A program made the position numbers and the translations under genes. Source: Psychrobacter sp. NZS113 (GTDB taxonomy: Bacteria > Pseudomonadota > Gammaproteobacteria > Pseudomonadales > Moraxellaceae). Taken from it: DNA of 64,000 bases. Under the pieces are notes generated by a model that was not told where the DNA came from, made no database searches, and saw nothing but the letters and a program-made list of their open reading frames with translations. Below, in pieces: positions 28,082-36,929 of this stretch (the stretch's first letter is position 1; the number at the start of each line of letters is the position of its first letter). The DNA lies in NCBI RefSeq assembly GCF_015864825.1, contig NZ_JADYWL010000003.1:248001-312000 (forward strand), given 5' to 3'.

Positions 28082-28246
28082 ACGGGTCAAAGTAAATACT
28101 GGTTCACAACTAAGAATGTGATGATATTCTTACAATATACTCACTAAATAAAGTAAAAAATGAGCGTCAATGAGTTTCTTACTTTTTATAGGGCTATCTA
28201 TCATTCAAACTAGCTATGAGTATCTGACTTTAATGTGCTTTGGAAA

Positions 28247-28792
28247 TTATTTTTCTTCGTAAATTACGTCTTTTGGATAAACAATTTTCATAAAAATCCA
28301 TAACCAAAAAATATTTATAAATAAAGTTATGCCTAAAAAAATCATGTTTGCATCTTTAGTAAATTTTAATGTTTTTTTATAATATCTTTTCTGATCCCCC
28401 TCAACTTCCAAGGTTACTAGCTGTGGGAAATCATTACTAAACCCTAAAAAATCGGGTTGAAAATACCAGCCTATCTTTGCAGGTTTATCTAAATAAGGTT
28501 CAATATTCTTACGATCCATACAACTGCCAGAATCTCTAGTCGTGAAAGCTGTATAATGGCAACTAAAAACAATATCTTTACTAGGTTCTTCTATAGATTT
28601 TAGAGTGACGCCAAACCCTTCATAGTCTAATATCCCTTCACTATAATGCAGCTCGGACTTTAAAGGAAAATTTCTACCACTCCACTCTAAAAGAAGTTTC
28701 GATGGGAAAAAAAATAATGTTAATAAGAGAATAACGATATGAATTTTTTGAGATTTCGATAAATCGCTAAATTTTCTGAGATTTTTGAACAT
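28247..28792 (-). CDS. membrane-anchored protein, paralogue of the neighbouring gene
   Basis: No recognised family. It has 181 residues: a basic N-terminus, a first transmembrane helix (about 18-36), an extracytoplasmic-type domain of about 100 residues, a second helix (about 149-168) and a short charged tail. The middle domain shares with the next protein the order FP-L-Y-GIL, FxCxY, a second Cys, PYLxKxAxIGWYxQ and PQxVTxEV. The two Cys could form a disulfide outside the cytoplasm. The coding DNA is distinctly more AT-rich than neighbouring core genes, which suggests acquired DNA. It lies 159 bp downstream of its paralogue. Confidence 0.8.
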   Translation of the reverse strand: MFKNLRKFSDLSKSQKIHIVILLLTLFFFPSKLLLEWSGRNFPLKSELHYSEGILDYEGFGVTLKSIEEPSKDIVFSCHYTAFTTRDSGSCMDRKNIEPYLDKPAKIGWYFQPDFLGFSNDFPQLVTLEVEGDQKRYYKKTLKFTKDANMIFLGITLFINIFWLWIFMKIVYPKDVIYEEK

Positions 28793-28951
28793 AAATTATT
28801 TCTTATAAAAGTTATCTAACACGTCATTTTGAGAAATCCCCCAAAATAATGAGTTTTTCTTTGTTGTAATGACTTTTGATCTTGCAACAGTTTACGAGCT
28901 AAGTATTTGCCCTTCCCTAATCGCTACCCAATGTGATGAAGTGTTTATTCA

Positions 28952-29485
28952 TTAACTACTAATCGGTTTTTTACCCACTTTACTAAATAGCCAGTACATA
29001 AACACTGAAAATGGAAAAGCAAATAAAATCATAAATCTATAAAGTTTATTCTTGCTATTTATTTTTCTGAGAGTATCCGTGTAACTAATAATCACCTTAT
29101 CATCGACTTCTACAGTTACCACTTGAGGTACATTGTTTTTGAATATTAAAAACTTATCTTGTATATACCATCCTATGGTCGCTTCTTTATTTAGATAGGG
29201 TTTATAAGAACTGTTACCACAATTACTACTTCTTCCGTTATCAAAAAATGAATAACCGCATGCAAAAACTTGAGTCTCTGTTTTACCCGCGACATTATCA
29301 AGCGTTAGGTGTTTAGTGTGACGCATATTGTCATGAAGACCTAAAATACCTGTCGTGTAAAAGAGGGAGACTTCTTTAGGGAATCCTATACCAGCATATT
29401 TTGTAGTCATACTTATTAGTATAAATACAAATAGAGATACGCTTAGGTAAAAGTCTAGTTTTCGCTTTATTTTGAATCCAAGCAT
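28952..29485 (-). CDS. membrane-anchored protein, second paralogue
   Basis: A 177-residue protein with the same layout as its 28247 neighbour: a transmembrane helix at about 10-28, an exposed domain with GIL, VFACGYSFF, a second Cys in SSNCG, PYLNKEATIGWYIQ and PQVVTVEV, then a helix at about 150-167. Identity between the two looks modest overall but is concentrated in these motifs, consistent with an old tandem duplication. It is equally AT-rich. The topology (two helices, exposed loop, paired Cys) suits an envelope sensor or protective protein, but no function can be assigned. Confidence 0.8.
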   Translation of the reverse strand: MLGFKIKRKLDFYLSVSLFVFILISMTTKYAGIGFPKEVSLFYTTGILGLHDNMRHTKHLTLDNVAGKTETQVFACGYSFFDNGRSSNCGNSSYKPYLNKEATIGWYIQDKFLIFKNNVPQVVTVEVDDKVIISYTDTLRKINSKNKLYRFMILFAFPFSVFMYWLFSKVGKKPISS

Positions 29486-30013
29486 ATGTCTTACTCAAGA
29501 GAAGGGGTATTAGTTATAAAGATAACTGGTCGATCATTAAATTATTAGTCTGCGCATAGTAGTCATCTGCGACAAGTTATTGCTAATAACAGACTCACTG
29601 CGGCAATAACAATTGTTTAGTATAATTCGAAGATACTAATGCAACAGCAATATTATCGCAACAAAAATTTACTTTTTTATTTACTAACATTACAAAAGGA
29701 TTGCTTGCTAATATATTGTTGATTCTATGATTTTCATCCACAAGATATACACCCGTAAGGCGGAAATTTGATGCGTAGAAGTTTTAGTAAAGAAGATTAA
29801 AAGAAAAGGCCTATACAAAAAAGGCATTTGAGCAGACACAGCAGGCACAAAAAAACCTCAAGCAAACTAATACTTGAGGCGAAAATTGCTTAAACTCAAA
29901 AGTTTAAATTCGTTTAAAAAACATCATATAAAAGTTGAAATATTGAGAAACAAGGCAACTTATACCCCCTTATCATAGGTTTCATATTAACCACTTGATA
30001 TTTAGGCAGCGCA
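29486..30013. other. 528-bp AT-rich gap with an orphan terminator-like repeat
   Basis: No gene seen. The main content is the first copy of the 72-bp repeat (29846-29917). The remainder is AT-rich, with no clear promoter or RNA gene. Confidence 0.6.
29846..29917. repeat. 72-bp repeat, copy 1 (orphan duplicate of the tRNA operon terminator)
   Basis: It matches 33037-33108 at about 64 of 72 positions. It contains a terminator hairpin, CCTCAAG...CTTGAGG, next to a run of seven A (T on the minus strand), then a palindrome TTAAACTCAAAAGTTTAA. Stem positions that differ from copy 2 change in pairs. No gene ends just upstream on the minus strand except the MocR gene at 30014, for which it may serve as terminator. 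Confidence 0.8.
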
Positions 30014-31393
30014 CTAAGTCATCGATTGAGCCAACACCTCGAAAACTTTTGAATGATTCATCTGTGCCACATTGAACCGCATAAAGTTTTCAGCATTGTC
30101 CGACTGACTAAAAACATTGCCCGGTGCCAATACCACACCTTTTGATAAACAGCGATTGGCCAATTCGGTCGCATTGTTATTCTCAGGCAATCGGCACCAT
30201 AGGAACATACCTGCTTGTGGAAGCAGCCACGGTACGATGCCTAATTTAGCCAGTCTTGGTAGCGTATGAGTACGCGCGCTTGCCAGCCGAATATGGATAT
30301 CATTCATATGCTTACGGTAGCCGCTATCAGTCAACGCTGAGAACACAACCGCCGCTGCTAACTGACTGCCACCAAAACCAGTCGCTATCTTTAAATCTAC
30401 CAAGCTCTCGACCCATTCCATAGGCGCTGCAATATAACCACAGCGTAGGGATGCGGATAACGTTTTAGAAAAACTGCCGATATAGAATACTCGTGATAAC
30501 CCATCCAAAGCTGCCAATCTCGCTGCAGGCTTAACTTCAAAGTCTGCAAAAATATCGTCTTCGATAATGTACAAACCAGCCGCTTGGCCCAACTGTAATA
30601 CACGGTATGCCGTGGCAGGTGATAACGTTGCGCCAGTAGGATTGTGAATAGCAGCGTTGGTAATGTACAGGCGCGGCTTATGCTCATCTAAAATCGCTGC
30701 AAAGGCCTCTACATCTGGCCCGTTTGGCATATAAGGGACGCCAACCACTTTGACTCGATGAGCTAGCAGTTGTGCTCGAAAGTTAAAATAACAAGGATCA
30801 TCGACGACGACCGTATCACCTGGTGTCAGTAAAAATCGAAAAATCAAATCTATCGCTTGAGTGCCCGAATCCGTCAGTATTATCTGTGACGGTTCTGCAT
30901 TGATACTCAATCCTGCCATACGCCGCGTGAGTAGTTGGCGCAATGCTAACAGTCCTAGCGGCGTTGCATATTCACTGATAATGGACGCGTCAGCCTTTGC
31001 CACATTTCGTAGACCACGGCGCATACCTGCTTCAAACAGCCAATCCGCTGGTAGCCAACCGCAGCCTGGTTTCAGCGCACCATCGGGTGGCTCCAGCGAC
31101 TGCCGTGATACCCACAATGGATCTACCACTCGGTCAATTTTTGGCGCTATATCTGTCAATGATAGCGGTGCCGTCGTCTCTGCCACATAAAACCCTGCAC
31201 CAGGTCGAGAGTAGATAATTCCCTCCGTTTGCAGGCGCTCGTAGGCTTCAACCACGGTAGATGGCGAGAATCCATAGCTTTTAGCGGCTGCCCGTACAGA
31301 CGGCAGACGTGATTCTGGCATATAGATAACGGTCGCTATTTTCTCTTTTACGTCAGCCATGACAACTTCGATACGTGTTAGCTTCTTATTCAT
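30014..31393 (-). CDS. MocR/PdxR-type transcriptional regulator (GntR HTH plus aminotransferase domain)
   Basis: A 459-residue PLP-binding regulator. The GntR winged helix covers about 1-75 (LPSVRAAAKSYGFSPSTVVEAYERL). A linker leads into a fold-type I aminotransferase domain (about 95-455) with the PLP-stacking and phosphate regions, NPTGATLSP, and the Schiff-base Lys in IGSFSKTLSASLRCGY. MocR proteins usually control a divergent neighbour, here the MFS transporter at 31659, from operators in the shared 265-bp region. The ligand cannot be told. It lies inside a segment flanked by the 72-bp repeats. Confidence 0.93.
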   Translation of the reverse strand: MNKKLTRIEVVMADVKEKIATVIYMPESRLPSVRAAAKSYGFSPSTVVEAYERLQTEGIIYSRPGAGFYVAETTAPLSLTDIAPKIDRVVDPLWVSRQSLEPPDGALKPGCGWLPADWLFEAGMRRGLRNVAKADASIISEYATPLGLLALRQLLTRRMAGLSINAEPSQIILTDSGTQAIDLIFRFLLTPGDTVVVDDPCYFNFRAQLLAHRVKVVGVPYMPNGPDVEAFAAILDEHKPRLYITNAAIHNPTGATLSPATAYRVLQLGQAAGLYIIEDDIFADFEVKPAARLAALDGLSRVFYIGSFSKTLSASLRCGYIAAPMEWVESLVDLKIATGFGGSQLAAAVVFSALTDSGYRKHMNDIHIRLASARTHTLPRLAKLGIVPWLLPQAGMFLWCRLPENNNATELANRCLSKGVVLAPGNVFSQSDNAENFMRFNVAQMNHSKVFEVLAQSMT

Positions 31394-31433
31394 ATTTTTT
31401 ACTGTTTTTGGTAGGTCAGCTTCTATGGATGTC

Positions 31434-31459
31434 TTGTCTCAAAATTGCAGATGAGACAA
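31434..31459. promoter_or_regulatory. candidate operator in the MocR-MFS intergenic region
   Basis: TTGTCTCA (31434-31441) and TGAGACAA (31452-31459) form a perfect 8-bp inverted repeat with a 10-bp spacer, 41 bp before the regulator start. It is a reasonable autoregulatory site; binding is inference. Confidence 0.45.
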
Positions 31460-31658
31460 TATATTGATTTGATTTTCGAACTGTATCGGTTCTATAGACC
31501 AAACAGTTCTGTCTAATTGTACTGGATTGTATATAGATAACCTACTGCGCTTTTGTTTTAATCATTGAACGTAAACGATGTAGAGGTAGGTGTGATTCTA
31601 TTGTGAATCGCACTAACCTCAGTCAATTCAACGATTATTATTCAAAAAGCAGCGATAT

Positions 31659-32840
31659 ATGACCACGAAAAAATATAATAAATATCTGGCCTTTGCCTTA
31701 TGCGTAATAACGACAAGCGTCAATATCCAAGGGCCGCTTTATGCCGTTTACGCACACAATGATGGCTATGGCGTACTAGCAACTACGATAGCCTTTTCCT
31801 TTTATGTATTAGGCGTCATACCTGTATTGTTGGCTTTTGGCGGATTGTCTGATCGAATTGGACGGCGCAAGACAATTTTAATAGCTTTATCGTTATCAAT
31901 AACAGCGACGGCTCTCATGCTATTTTATCCTTACACACGAGCGTTAGCAGTAGTACGATTCATACTTGGTGTGGGAACGGCTCTAATGGCTGCTACGGCG
32001 ACTGCCTATATGATTGAGCTGCTTGGCTCATCAGATACGATGCGTGCGACAGCGTGGGTGACGGCCAGTACGACGATAGGTTTTGGTCTTGGCCCTGTAT
32101 TGACGACAGTTTCTTTGATATTTTATGAAACCGATCAGCCAGCCAGTTTTTTCTTACTGCTAGCGAGCGGGATATTCGCTATGTTTTTGTTATATCAATT
32201 ACCAGAGACAGCACCTAAACACACTAATTTGCCCACATCTATGCTACGGCTACCTTATTTTAACCGTGAAGTCATTTGGTATGGCAGCGGTATTTTGATT
32301 TGTTGGGCGACGACAGGATTGGTGTTGTCAGTTATTCCCTCAGTACTGGCCACGCATGGACTCGCTAAGTATGCAGGGATATCCTCTATGTTAGCCATCA
32401 GTTGCGGATTGATCGTTCAACCAATCGCCCGAAAACTTGACCCTCAAGTTTCAAGTAAGCTGGGCCTCTTAATCTTACTGCCAGCTTATGCTTTATTGGC
32501 TTGGGGAACGTTGAACGCCAATCTTCCAGTGATTCTTTTGGCTGCTTTCTTAGCTAGCAGTAGTTGTTATGGCTTTGTCTATTTAGGAGGTATGCTAGGA
32601 GTCGCACGCTCGGCTGGCAATGAGCAGGCACGCGCGAGTGCAGGCTATTTTTTGATGGCATATATAGGGCTTAGTGTGCCTGTCATCTTTACTGGTTTGA
32701 TTGTGGATCGGTATGGTGCTACTACTGCATTCTACGCCTTTGGTGTGTTTTCATTAGTTGGTGTGATTGTCTTGTTTGCCAGCCAGCCTATGTTGAAAGT
32801 TAGGCGTCATTCAAACTTAGAAATGAGAAAGATTACCTGA
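31659..32840 (+). CDS. MFS transporter
   Basis: A 393-residue inner-membrane transporter of the major facilitator superfamily with about 12 helices. Motif A is GGLSDRIGRRKTI in the loop between helices 2 and 3, and the helix 4 region reads RFILGVGTALMAATATAYM. Overall it resembles drug or metabolite efflux members, without a decisive substrate signature. It is divergent from the MocR regulator, its probable controller. The ribosome site is weak. It ends 197 bp before the second copy of the 72-bp repeat. Confidence 0.92.
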   Translation: MTTKKYNKYLAFALCVITTSVNIQGPLYAVYAHNDGYGVLATTIAFSFYVLGVIPVLLAFGGLSDRIGRRKTILIALSLSITATALMLFYPYTRALAVVRFILGVGTALMAATATAYMIELLGSSDTMRATAWVTASTTIGFGLGPVLTTVSLIFYETDQPASFFLLLASGIFAMFLLYQLPETAPKHTNLPTSMLRLPYFNREVIWYGSGILICWATTGLVLSVIPSVLATHGLAKYAGISSMLAISCGLIVQPIARKLDPQVSSKLGLLILLPAYALLAWGTLNANLPVILLAAFLASSSCYGFVYLGGMLGVARSAGNEQARASAGYFLMAYIGLSVPVIFTGLIVDRYGATTAFYAFGVFSLVGVIVLFASQPMLKVRRHSNLEMRKIT

Positions 32841-33036
32841 TCAAACCTTAAATAGAAATAAAAGAAGTAATATTTCTCTTCGAACAATCGTAAAATGCGA
32901 GATGCGTTCAAGTAGCAAAATAGAATAGGTAGGCACAGGATAAGGACAGCATTAGGACATAAATACTTTAGATAGCCTACTCTTCTCTATTCAGAAGTCT
33001 AACCACACCAATCTGAGTTTTAAGTGATATTACAGA

Positions 33037-33108
33037 CACAAAAAAACCTCAAACAATCTAATGTTTGAGGCGAAACTTGCTTAAACTCGAGAGTTTAAAT
33101 TCGTTTTA
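33037..33108 (-). terminator. terminator of the tRNA operon (72-bp repeat, copy 2)
   Basis: On the minus strand, just after tRNA-Asp, a TTAAACTCTCGAGTTTAA palindrome is followed by CCTCAAA...TTTGAGG and a run of seven T. A diverged copy sits at 29846-29917 beyond the MocR/MFS pair. Confidence 0.85.
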
Positions 33109-33112
33109 AATA

Positions 33113-33189
33113 TGGCGCAGCGGACGGGACTCGAACCCGCGACCCCCGGCGTGACAGGCCGGTATTCTAACCAACTGAACTACCGCTGC
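33113..33189 (-). tRNA. tRNA-Asp (GTC)
   Basis: A 77-base gene with encoded CCA. The acceptor stem GCAGCGG pairs with CCGCTGC. The D-loop is AGTTCAGTTGGTTAGA, the anticodon loop CCTGTCACG with anticodon GTC, and the T-arm GCGGGTTCGAGTCCCGT. It is the second tRNA of a Val-Asp operon. Confidence 0.98.
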
Positions 33190-33242
33190 TTAGGTCTCTT
33201 TAGCATTTCACCTTTATGAAGAGGTCCACTTCGCTAAAGTAG

Positions 33243-33318
33243 TGGTGGGTGATGACGGATTCGAACCGCCGACATTCTGCGTGTAAGGCAGACGCTCTAC
33301 CAACTGAGCTAATCACCC
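33243..33318 (-). tRNA. tRNA-Val (TAC)
   Basis: A 76-base gene with encoded CCA. The acceptor GGGTGAT pairs with ATCACCC. The D-arm is AGCTCAGTTGGTAGAGC, the anticodon loop CTTACAC with anticodon TAC, and the T-arm GGCGGTTCGAATCCGTC. It is the first gene of the operon, 53 bp before tRNA-Asp. Confidence 0.98.
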
Positions 33319-33397
33319 GCGAACAATTGCTATGCAATTTATTCAACATCAACTGAGCTCTTAAGTTTGTCACTAAGCTCTGCTGCTGTGGGTGTGT

Positions 33398-33425
33398 ATT
33401 ATATAGATTTACAGTTGGGTGTCAA
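33398..33425 (-). promoter_or_regulatory. consensus sigma-70 promoter of the tRNA operon
   Basis: On the minus strand, TTGACA (33425-33420) and TATAAT (33403-33398) both match consensus exactly with 16 bp between them. Transcription would start about 72 bases before tRNA-Val. Confidence 0.9.
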
Positions 33426-33541
33426 ACAGTATTTTCGAGTTTTTCGCATATTTTTTGCATTTTTATCGAAATTTCTAGCAAGCATATGTTTTTATTAGTT
33501 TTATATTTTTATAAAAAACCAATGTTTTTTGAGTTCGATAC

Positions 33542-34027
33542 TTATTTATTGGCTAATGCTTGATCAATATCATTTTTAATGGCTTCTGGCTTGGTCGTTG
33601 GTGCATAGCGGTCAATGACTTGTCCATTACTACCAATTAAAAACTTGGTAAAATTCCATTTGATGCCATTTGTGAGCACACCGCCCTTTTGCTCTTTGAG
33701 CCATTCGTAGATCGGATGAGCACCTTCCCCATTCACATCAACCTTTGCCATCATTGAAAAGCTAACACCATAGTTTTTTTGACAAAACGCACCAATCTCA
33801 TCATTGCTGCCTGGATCTTGGCTACCAAATTGATTACAAGGAAAACCGATAACCACCAGTCCTTGATCTTTATACTGTTGATATAACGACTCTAGCCCTT
33901 CGAACTGCGGCGTAAATCCACATTTACTGGCGGTATTGACGATTAGTAGCACCTTACCTTTATAGTCAGAAAATTCTTGTGTCGTACCATCCATGCGCTC
34001 AACCGTAAAATCATAAATAGTACTCAT
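33542..34027 (-). CDS. glutathione peroxidase family protein
   Basis: A 161-residue thiol peroxidase that reduces hydroperoxides, probably using thioredoxin, as do most bacterial Cys-type members (BtuE/Gpx). The peroxidatic residue is Cys36 in NTASKCGFTPQ, not selenocysteine. The other catalytic residues are visible: Gln in GFPCNQFGSQ, and Trp and Asn in IKWNFTKFL. The start is the second of two tandem ATGs, with AAGGA six bases upstream. It lies 170 bp downstream of msrB on the same strand, a small oxidative-damage group. Confidence 0.96.
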   Translation of the reverse strand: MSTIYDFTVERMDGTTQEFSDYKGKVLLIVNTASKCGFTPQFEGLESLYQQYKDQGLVVIGFPCNQFGSQDPGSNDEIGAFCQKNYGVSFSMMAKVDVNGEGAHPIYEWLKEQKGGVLTNGIKWNFTKFLIGSNGQVIDRYAPTTKPEAIKNDIDQALANK

Positions 34028-34139
34028 CATCTATCCTTAAATTGATTGCATCGTTATTTTAATTGTTTTTTAAGCGTTACTATATCCTTAGTAGCAACCA
34101 CAACCATACTACCAATAAATAAAAAGAGTGCCAACAAAT

Positions 34140-34166
34140 AAAAAGGAAGCAAAATGCTTCCTTTTT
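34140..34166. terminator. bidirectional terminator after msrB
   Basis: AAAAAGGAAGC and GCTTCCTTTTT form an 11-bp stem with a 5-base loop. The A/T flanks supply a U-run on either strand. It separates msrB from the gpx gene. Confidence 0.85.
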
Positions 34167-34197
34167 ATACTTCTAAGCTTATCTGACCAGCTGACAA

Positions 34198-34623
34198 CTA
34201 CTTCTCAGATTTATCTAAATCAATAGAGACTGAGTTGATGCAGTAACGCATGCCTGTTGTCTCACTCGGCCCATCAGGGAATACATGACCCAAATGCGCG
34301 CCGCAGTTGCTGCAGGTTACTTCTGTGCGAGTCATGCCCAGCGAGTTATCGACATGCTCTTCAATCGCGCTGTTATCGATTCCTTGGTCAAAACTTGGCC
34401 AACCGCAGCTAGCATCAAATTTATTGGTAGAATCAAATAAGCTGGCACCGCAACCTTTACAACGATAAACGCCATCATCGGTCGCATCATTATAAACACC
34501 TGTGAACGGACGCTCTGTGCCTTTCTCACGCAGCACATGATATTCGTCAGCGCTTAAACGCTCTTTCCAGTCAGCTTCTGTTAACTGGCTAATTTCTTCT
34601 TTGCTAAGTTGATTATCTTGCAT
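34198..34623 (-). CDS. msrB: peptide-methionine (R)-S-oxide reductase
   Basis: It reduces methionine-R-sulfoxide in oxidised proteins. At 141 residues it has the typical MsrB length. Zinc is held by two CxxC pairs (CKGCG and CSNCG). The catalytic region is [11 protein letters not shown], with the Cys nucleophile; CGWPSF and [10 protein letters not shown] are family signatures. It is transcribed divergently from the XRE-AlaA gene and followed by glutathione peroxidase. Confidence 0.98.
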   Translation of the reverse strand: MQDNQLSKEEISQLTEADWKERLSADEYHVLREKGTERPFTGVYNDATDDGVYRCKGCGASLFDSTNKFDASCGWPSFDQGIDNSAIEEHVDNSLGMTRTEVTCSNCGAHLGHVFPDGPSETTGMRYCINSVSIDLDKSEK

Positions 34624-34835
34624 AATTTACCCTTAGTTAGATAGGTTTTATCTAATATTTTATGTTTCTACTATTTGAGTTTTATCGTTATTGCTTTATA
34701 AAAACGATGCGCCCTATCTATTGGTTACTGCTCCAATATTCAAGGTATATATTACAATAATATTATGTTGATAAAGCAATTAGTAATAGGTAATCATGTG
34801 TCATTTTAGTATAAAACTGTCTCACATATTCATAA

Positions 34836-34914
34836 ATGCAAGATTTACTTTCATTTTTCTAAAAACTTCAAAGTTAACTTGCATTACTATTATTTATGCA
34901 ATAATATCTTGCAT
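34836..34914. promoter_or_regulatory. cluster of four TTGCAT/ATGCAA boxes upstream of the XRE-aminotransferase gene
   Basis: ATGCAAG at 34836-34842, CTTGCAT at 34878-34884, ATGCAA at 34896-34901 and CTTGCAT at 34908-34914. The two direct CTTGCATTA boxes are 30 bp apart and the two reverse boxes 60 bp apart, so they lie on the same helix face. The set is 78 to 156 bp before the gene, in the 368-bp region shared with msrB. It is a likely operator for the XRE domain encoded next to it, by inference. No other gene lies in the gap. Confidence 0.5.
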
Positions 34915-34991
34915 TAGTACATAAACATTACTCTTTAATCAAAGTAATCCGTTTATTACAAACCTATTGATGAACACAGGCTTAACTGATT

Positions 34992-36641
34992 ATGGCTAGC
35001 GATAAGAATAAAAATACACAAGCTGAGCGACTTGTACAGTTGCGCCGCGGTAAAGGTTTTACCGCTGAACAATTGGCACAAGCGATGACAGCAGCAGGAG
35101 CAAAAGTAAGTCGTGGCGCTATCTCTAACTGGGAGCGTGGCACGAACGGTATTGTCTCGTCTAAGCTGCCGACATTAGCACGCATCCTAGGCTGTAGCGA
35201 AGGCTATCTGCTACGTGGCGAACTTCAGAGCGAAGTCAGTGCGACAATAAAATCAACAAGAGGTAGCTCAGGCAAGAATGACGATATATCTACTTCTTTA
35301 CCTGTAGACATGCAGCCCAACCATACAGACCAAAATCAATCGAAAACAGTCTCTACAACACCTAATGCTCGAAAAAACTCACAAAATAACCCTAAGAGTG
35401 GTCACTCTATGAATACAATCAAAAAATCTGATAAATTACAAAACGTTTGTTATGACATCCGTGGTCCCCTACTACAGACTGCAAATAGAATGGAAGCGGA
35501 AGGCAAGCGCATATTAAAACTAAATGTTGGCAATCCAGCACCGTTCGGTCTAGAAGCGCCGCATGAAATTTTACGTGATGTGGCGATGAACTTAGCAGAA
35601 GCGACAGGATATTCAGACTCTCAAGGGATTTTTTCTGCACGTAAAGCGGTATTGCAATATTATCAATCAAAAGGATTGTTATCAGCTGTTGATGTGCGTG
35701 ATGTGTATTTGGGTAATGGCGTGTCTGAGCTGATTGTCATGACCATGCAAGCGTTGATGAATGATGGTGATGAAGTGCTCATTCCAATGCCGGACTACCC
35801 GCTGTGGACAGCAGCAGCCAATCTGTCTGGTGGTACCGCAGTGCACTATCGTTGCAACGAAGAAGACAACTGGCACCCTGATATCGAAGACATCAAGTCT
35901 AAGATTACCAGCAAAACAAAGGGCATCGTGGTTATTAACCCCAATAACCCGACTGGTGCGCTTTATAGCGATGAGCTGCTATTACAAATTATCGACGTCG
36001 CTAAAGAGCACGATCTCATCATTATGGCCGATGAGATTTATGATCGTATTCTTTATGATGATACCGTACATACGCCAATGAGCACGCTGACTGACGACGT
36101 GCTGGTCCTTTCATATAATGGCTTATCAAAGTCGCACCGTATCGCTGGTTTCCGTGCGGGCTGGATGATGGTATCTGGTCGCAAGCAACACGCAACAGAC
36201 TTCATCGAAGGATTAGACATGCTCGCATCCATGCGCTTGTGTTCTAATGTTCAGGGGCAGTATGCCATCCAAACAGCGATGGGTGGCCACCAAAGTATGA
36301 AAGAACTCACTTCCAAGACAGGTCGTTTGTATAAACAGCGCGAAATGGCTGTTTCACGTCTCAACGCTATCAAAGGTATTTCGTGCACCATGCCTCAAGG
36401 TGCGTTCTACTGTTTTCCAAAGATAGATCCTGACGTCTACCCTATCAAAGATGATATGGACTTTATGATGGACTTACTGATTGAAGAAAATGTCTTAATG
36501 GTACAAGGTACTGGATTTAACTGGGATAAACCGGATCATTTTCGCTTAGTATTCCTACCTAATTTACATGAATTAGAAGACGCAATGGATCGCTTAGATC
36601 GCTTCTTTGCCAAAAAACGCCAACAGTTTGGCACTGATTAA
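34992..36641 (+). CDS. alaA: AlaA-type alanine aminotransferase fused to an XRE helix-turn-helix domain
   Basis: A 549-residue two-domain protein. Residues 1-75 form a Cro/C1-type helix-turn-helix (GKGFTAEQLAQAMTAAG, then VSRGAISNWERGTNG). A polar linker of about 70 residues follows. From about 145 it matches E. coli AlaA (glutamate-pyruvate aminotransferase, 405 residues) closely: LQNVCYDIRGPLLQTANRME, NVGNPAPFGLEAP, GNGVSELIVMTMQALMNDGD, NPNNPTGALYS, and the PLP Lys in NGLSKSHRIAGFRAGW. The enzyme part looks fully active, so the protein may be both an alanine-synthesising enzyme and a transcription factor, analogous to MocR but with an unrelated HTH. The boxes upstream suggest autoregulation. 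Confidence 0.94.
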   Translation: MASDKNKNTQAERLVQLRRGKGFTAEQLAQAMTAAGAKVSRGAISNWERGTNGIVSSKLPTLARILGCSEGYLLRGELQSEVSATIKSTRGSSGKNDDISTSLPVDMQPNHTDQNQSKTVSTTPNARKNSQNNPKSGHSMNTIKKSDKLQNVCYDIRGPLLQTANRMEAEGKRILKLNVGNPAPFGLEAPHEILRDVAMNLAEATGYSDSQGIFSARKAVLQYYQSKGLLSAVDVRDVYLGNGVSELIVMTMQALMNDGDEVLIPMPDYPLWTAAANLSGGTAVHYRCNEEDNWHPDIEDIKSKITSKTKGIVVINPNNPTGALYSDELLLQIIDVAKEHDLIIMADEIYDRILYDDTVHTPMSTLTDDVLVLSYNGLSKSHRIAGFRAGWMMVSGRKQHATDFIEGLDMLASMRLCSNVQGQYAIQTAMGGHQSMKELTSKTGRLYKQREMAVSRLNAIKGISCTMPQGAFYCFPKIDPDVYPIKDDMDFMMDLLIEENVLMVQGTGFNWDKPDHFRLVFLPNLHELEDAMDRLDRFFAKKRQQFGTD

Positions 36642-36652
36642 ATCTTAAATGG

Positions 36653-36762
36653 ATATAGTCGGTTAAATATAATTTGGATACAAGGAAGGCGAGTGAAAGT
36701 ACTACAAGTCGTAGACTAAGCGAGATTGACACCGTATCCAATTTATAGAGGATTGGCTATAT
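36653..36762 (+). repeat. dispersed intergenic repeat, family A
   Basis: A 110-bp unit with imperfect 29-bp terminal inverted repeats (ATATAG ... TTGGATAC and GTATCC ... GGCTATAT). The core GAGTGAAAGTACTACAAG is shared with copies at 56236 and 62872. It sits between alaA and its terminator. Confidence 0.8.
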
Positions 36763-36768
36763 AAAAAA

Positions 36769-36803
36769 ACGCTTATCAGCATAGTGCCGATAAGCGTTTT
36801 TTA
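36769..36803. terminator. bidirectional terminator after alaA
   Basis: ACGCTTATC and GATAAGCGT form a perfect 9-bp stem with an 11-base loop, flanked by A and T runs. The family A repeat lies between the gene and this terminator. Confidence 0.9.
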
Positions 36804-36848
36804 TTGTATTAAACTTAGCTATAAGAACTTAGTCATAAAGATGCATTC

Positions 36849-36914
<66 letters not shown>

Positions 36915-36929
36915 CAGATTAGCCGAATA

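Noticed and set aside
33113..33318. tRNA genes as an attachment site of a larger island
   Set aside because: No integrase lies next to them in the window; only a terminator duplication 3.2 kb away was seen, reported separately.
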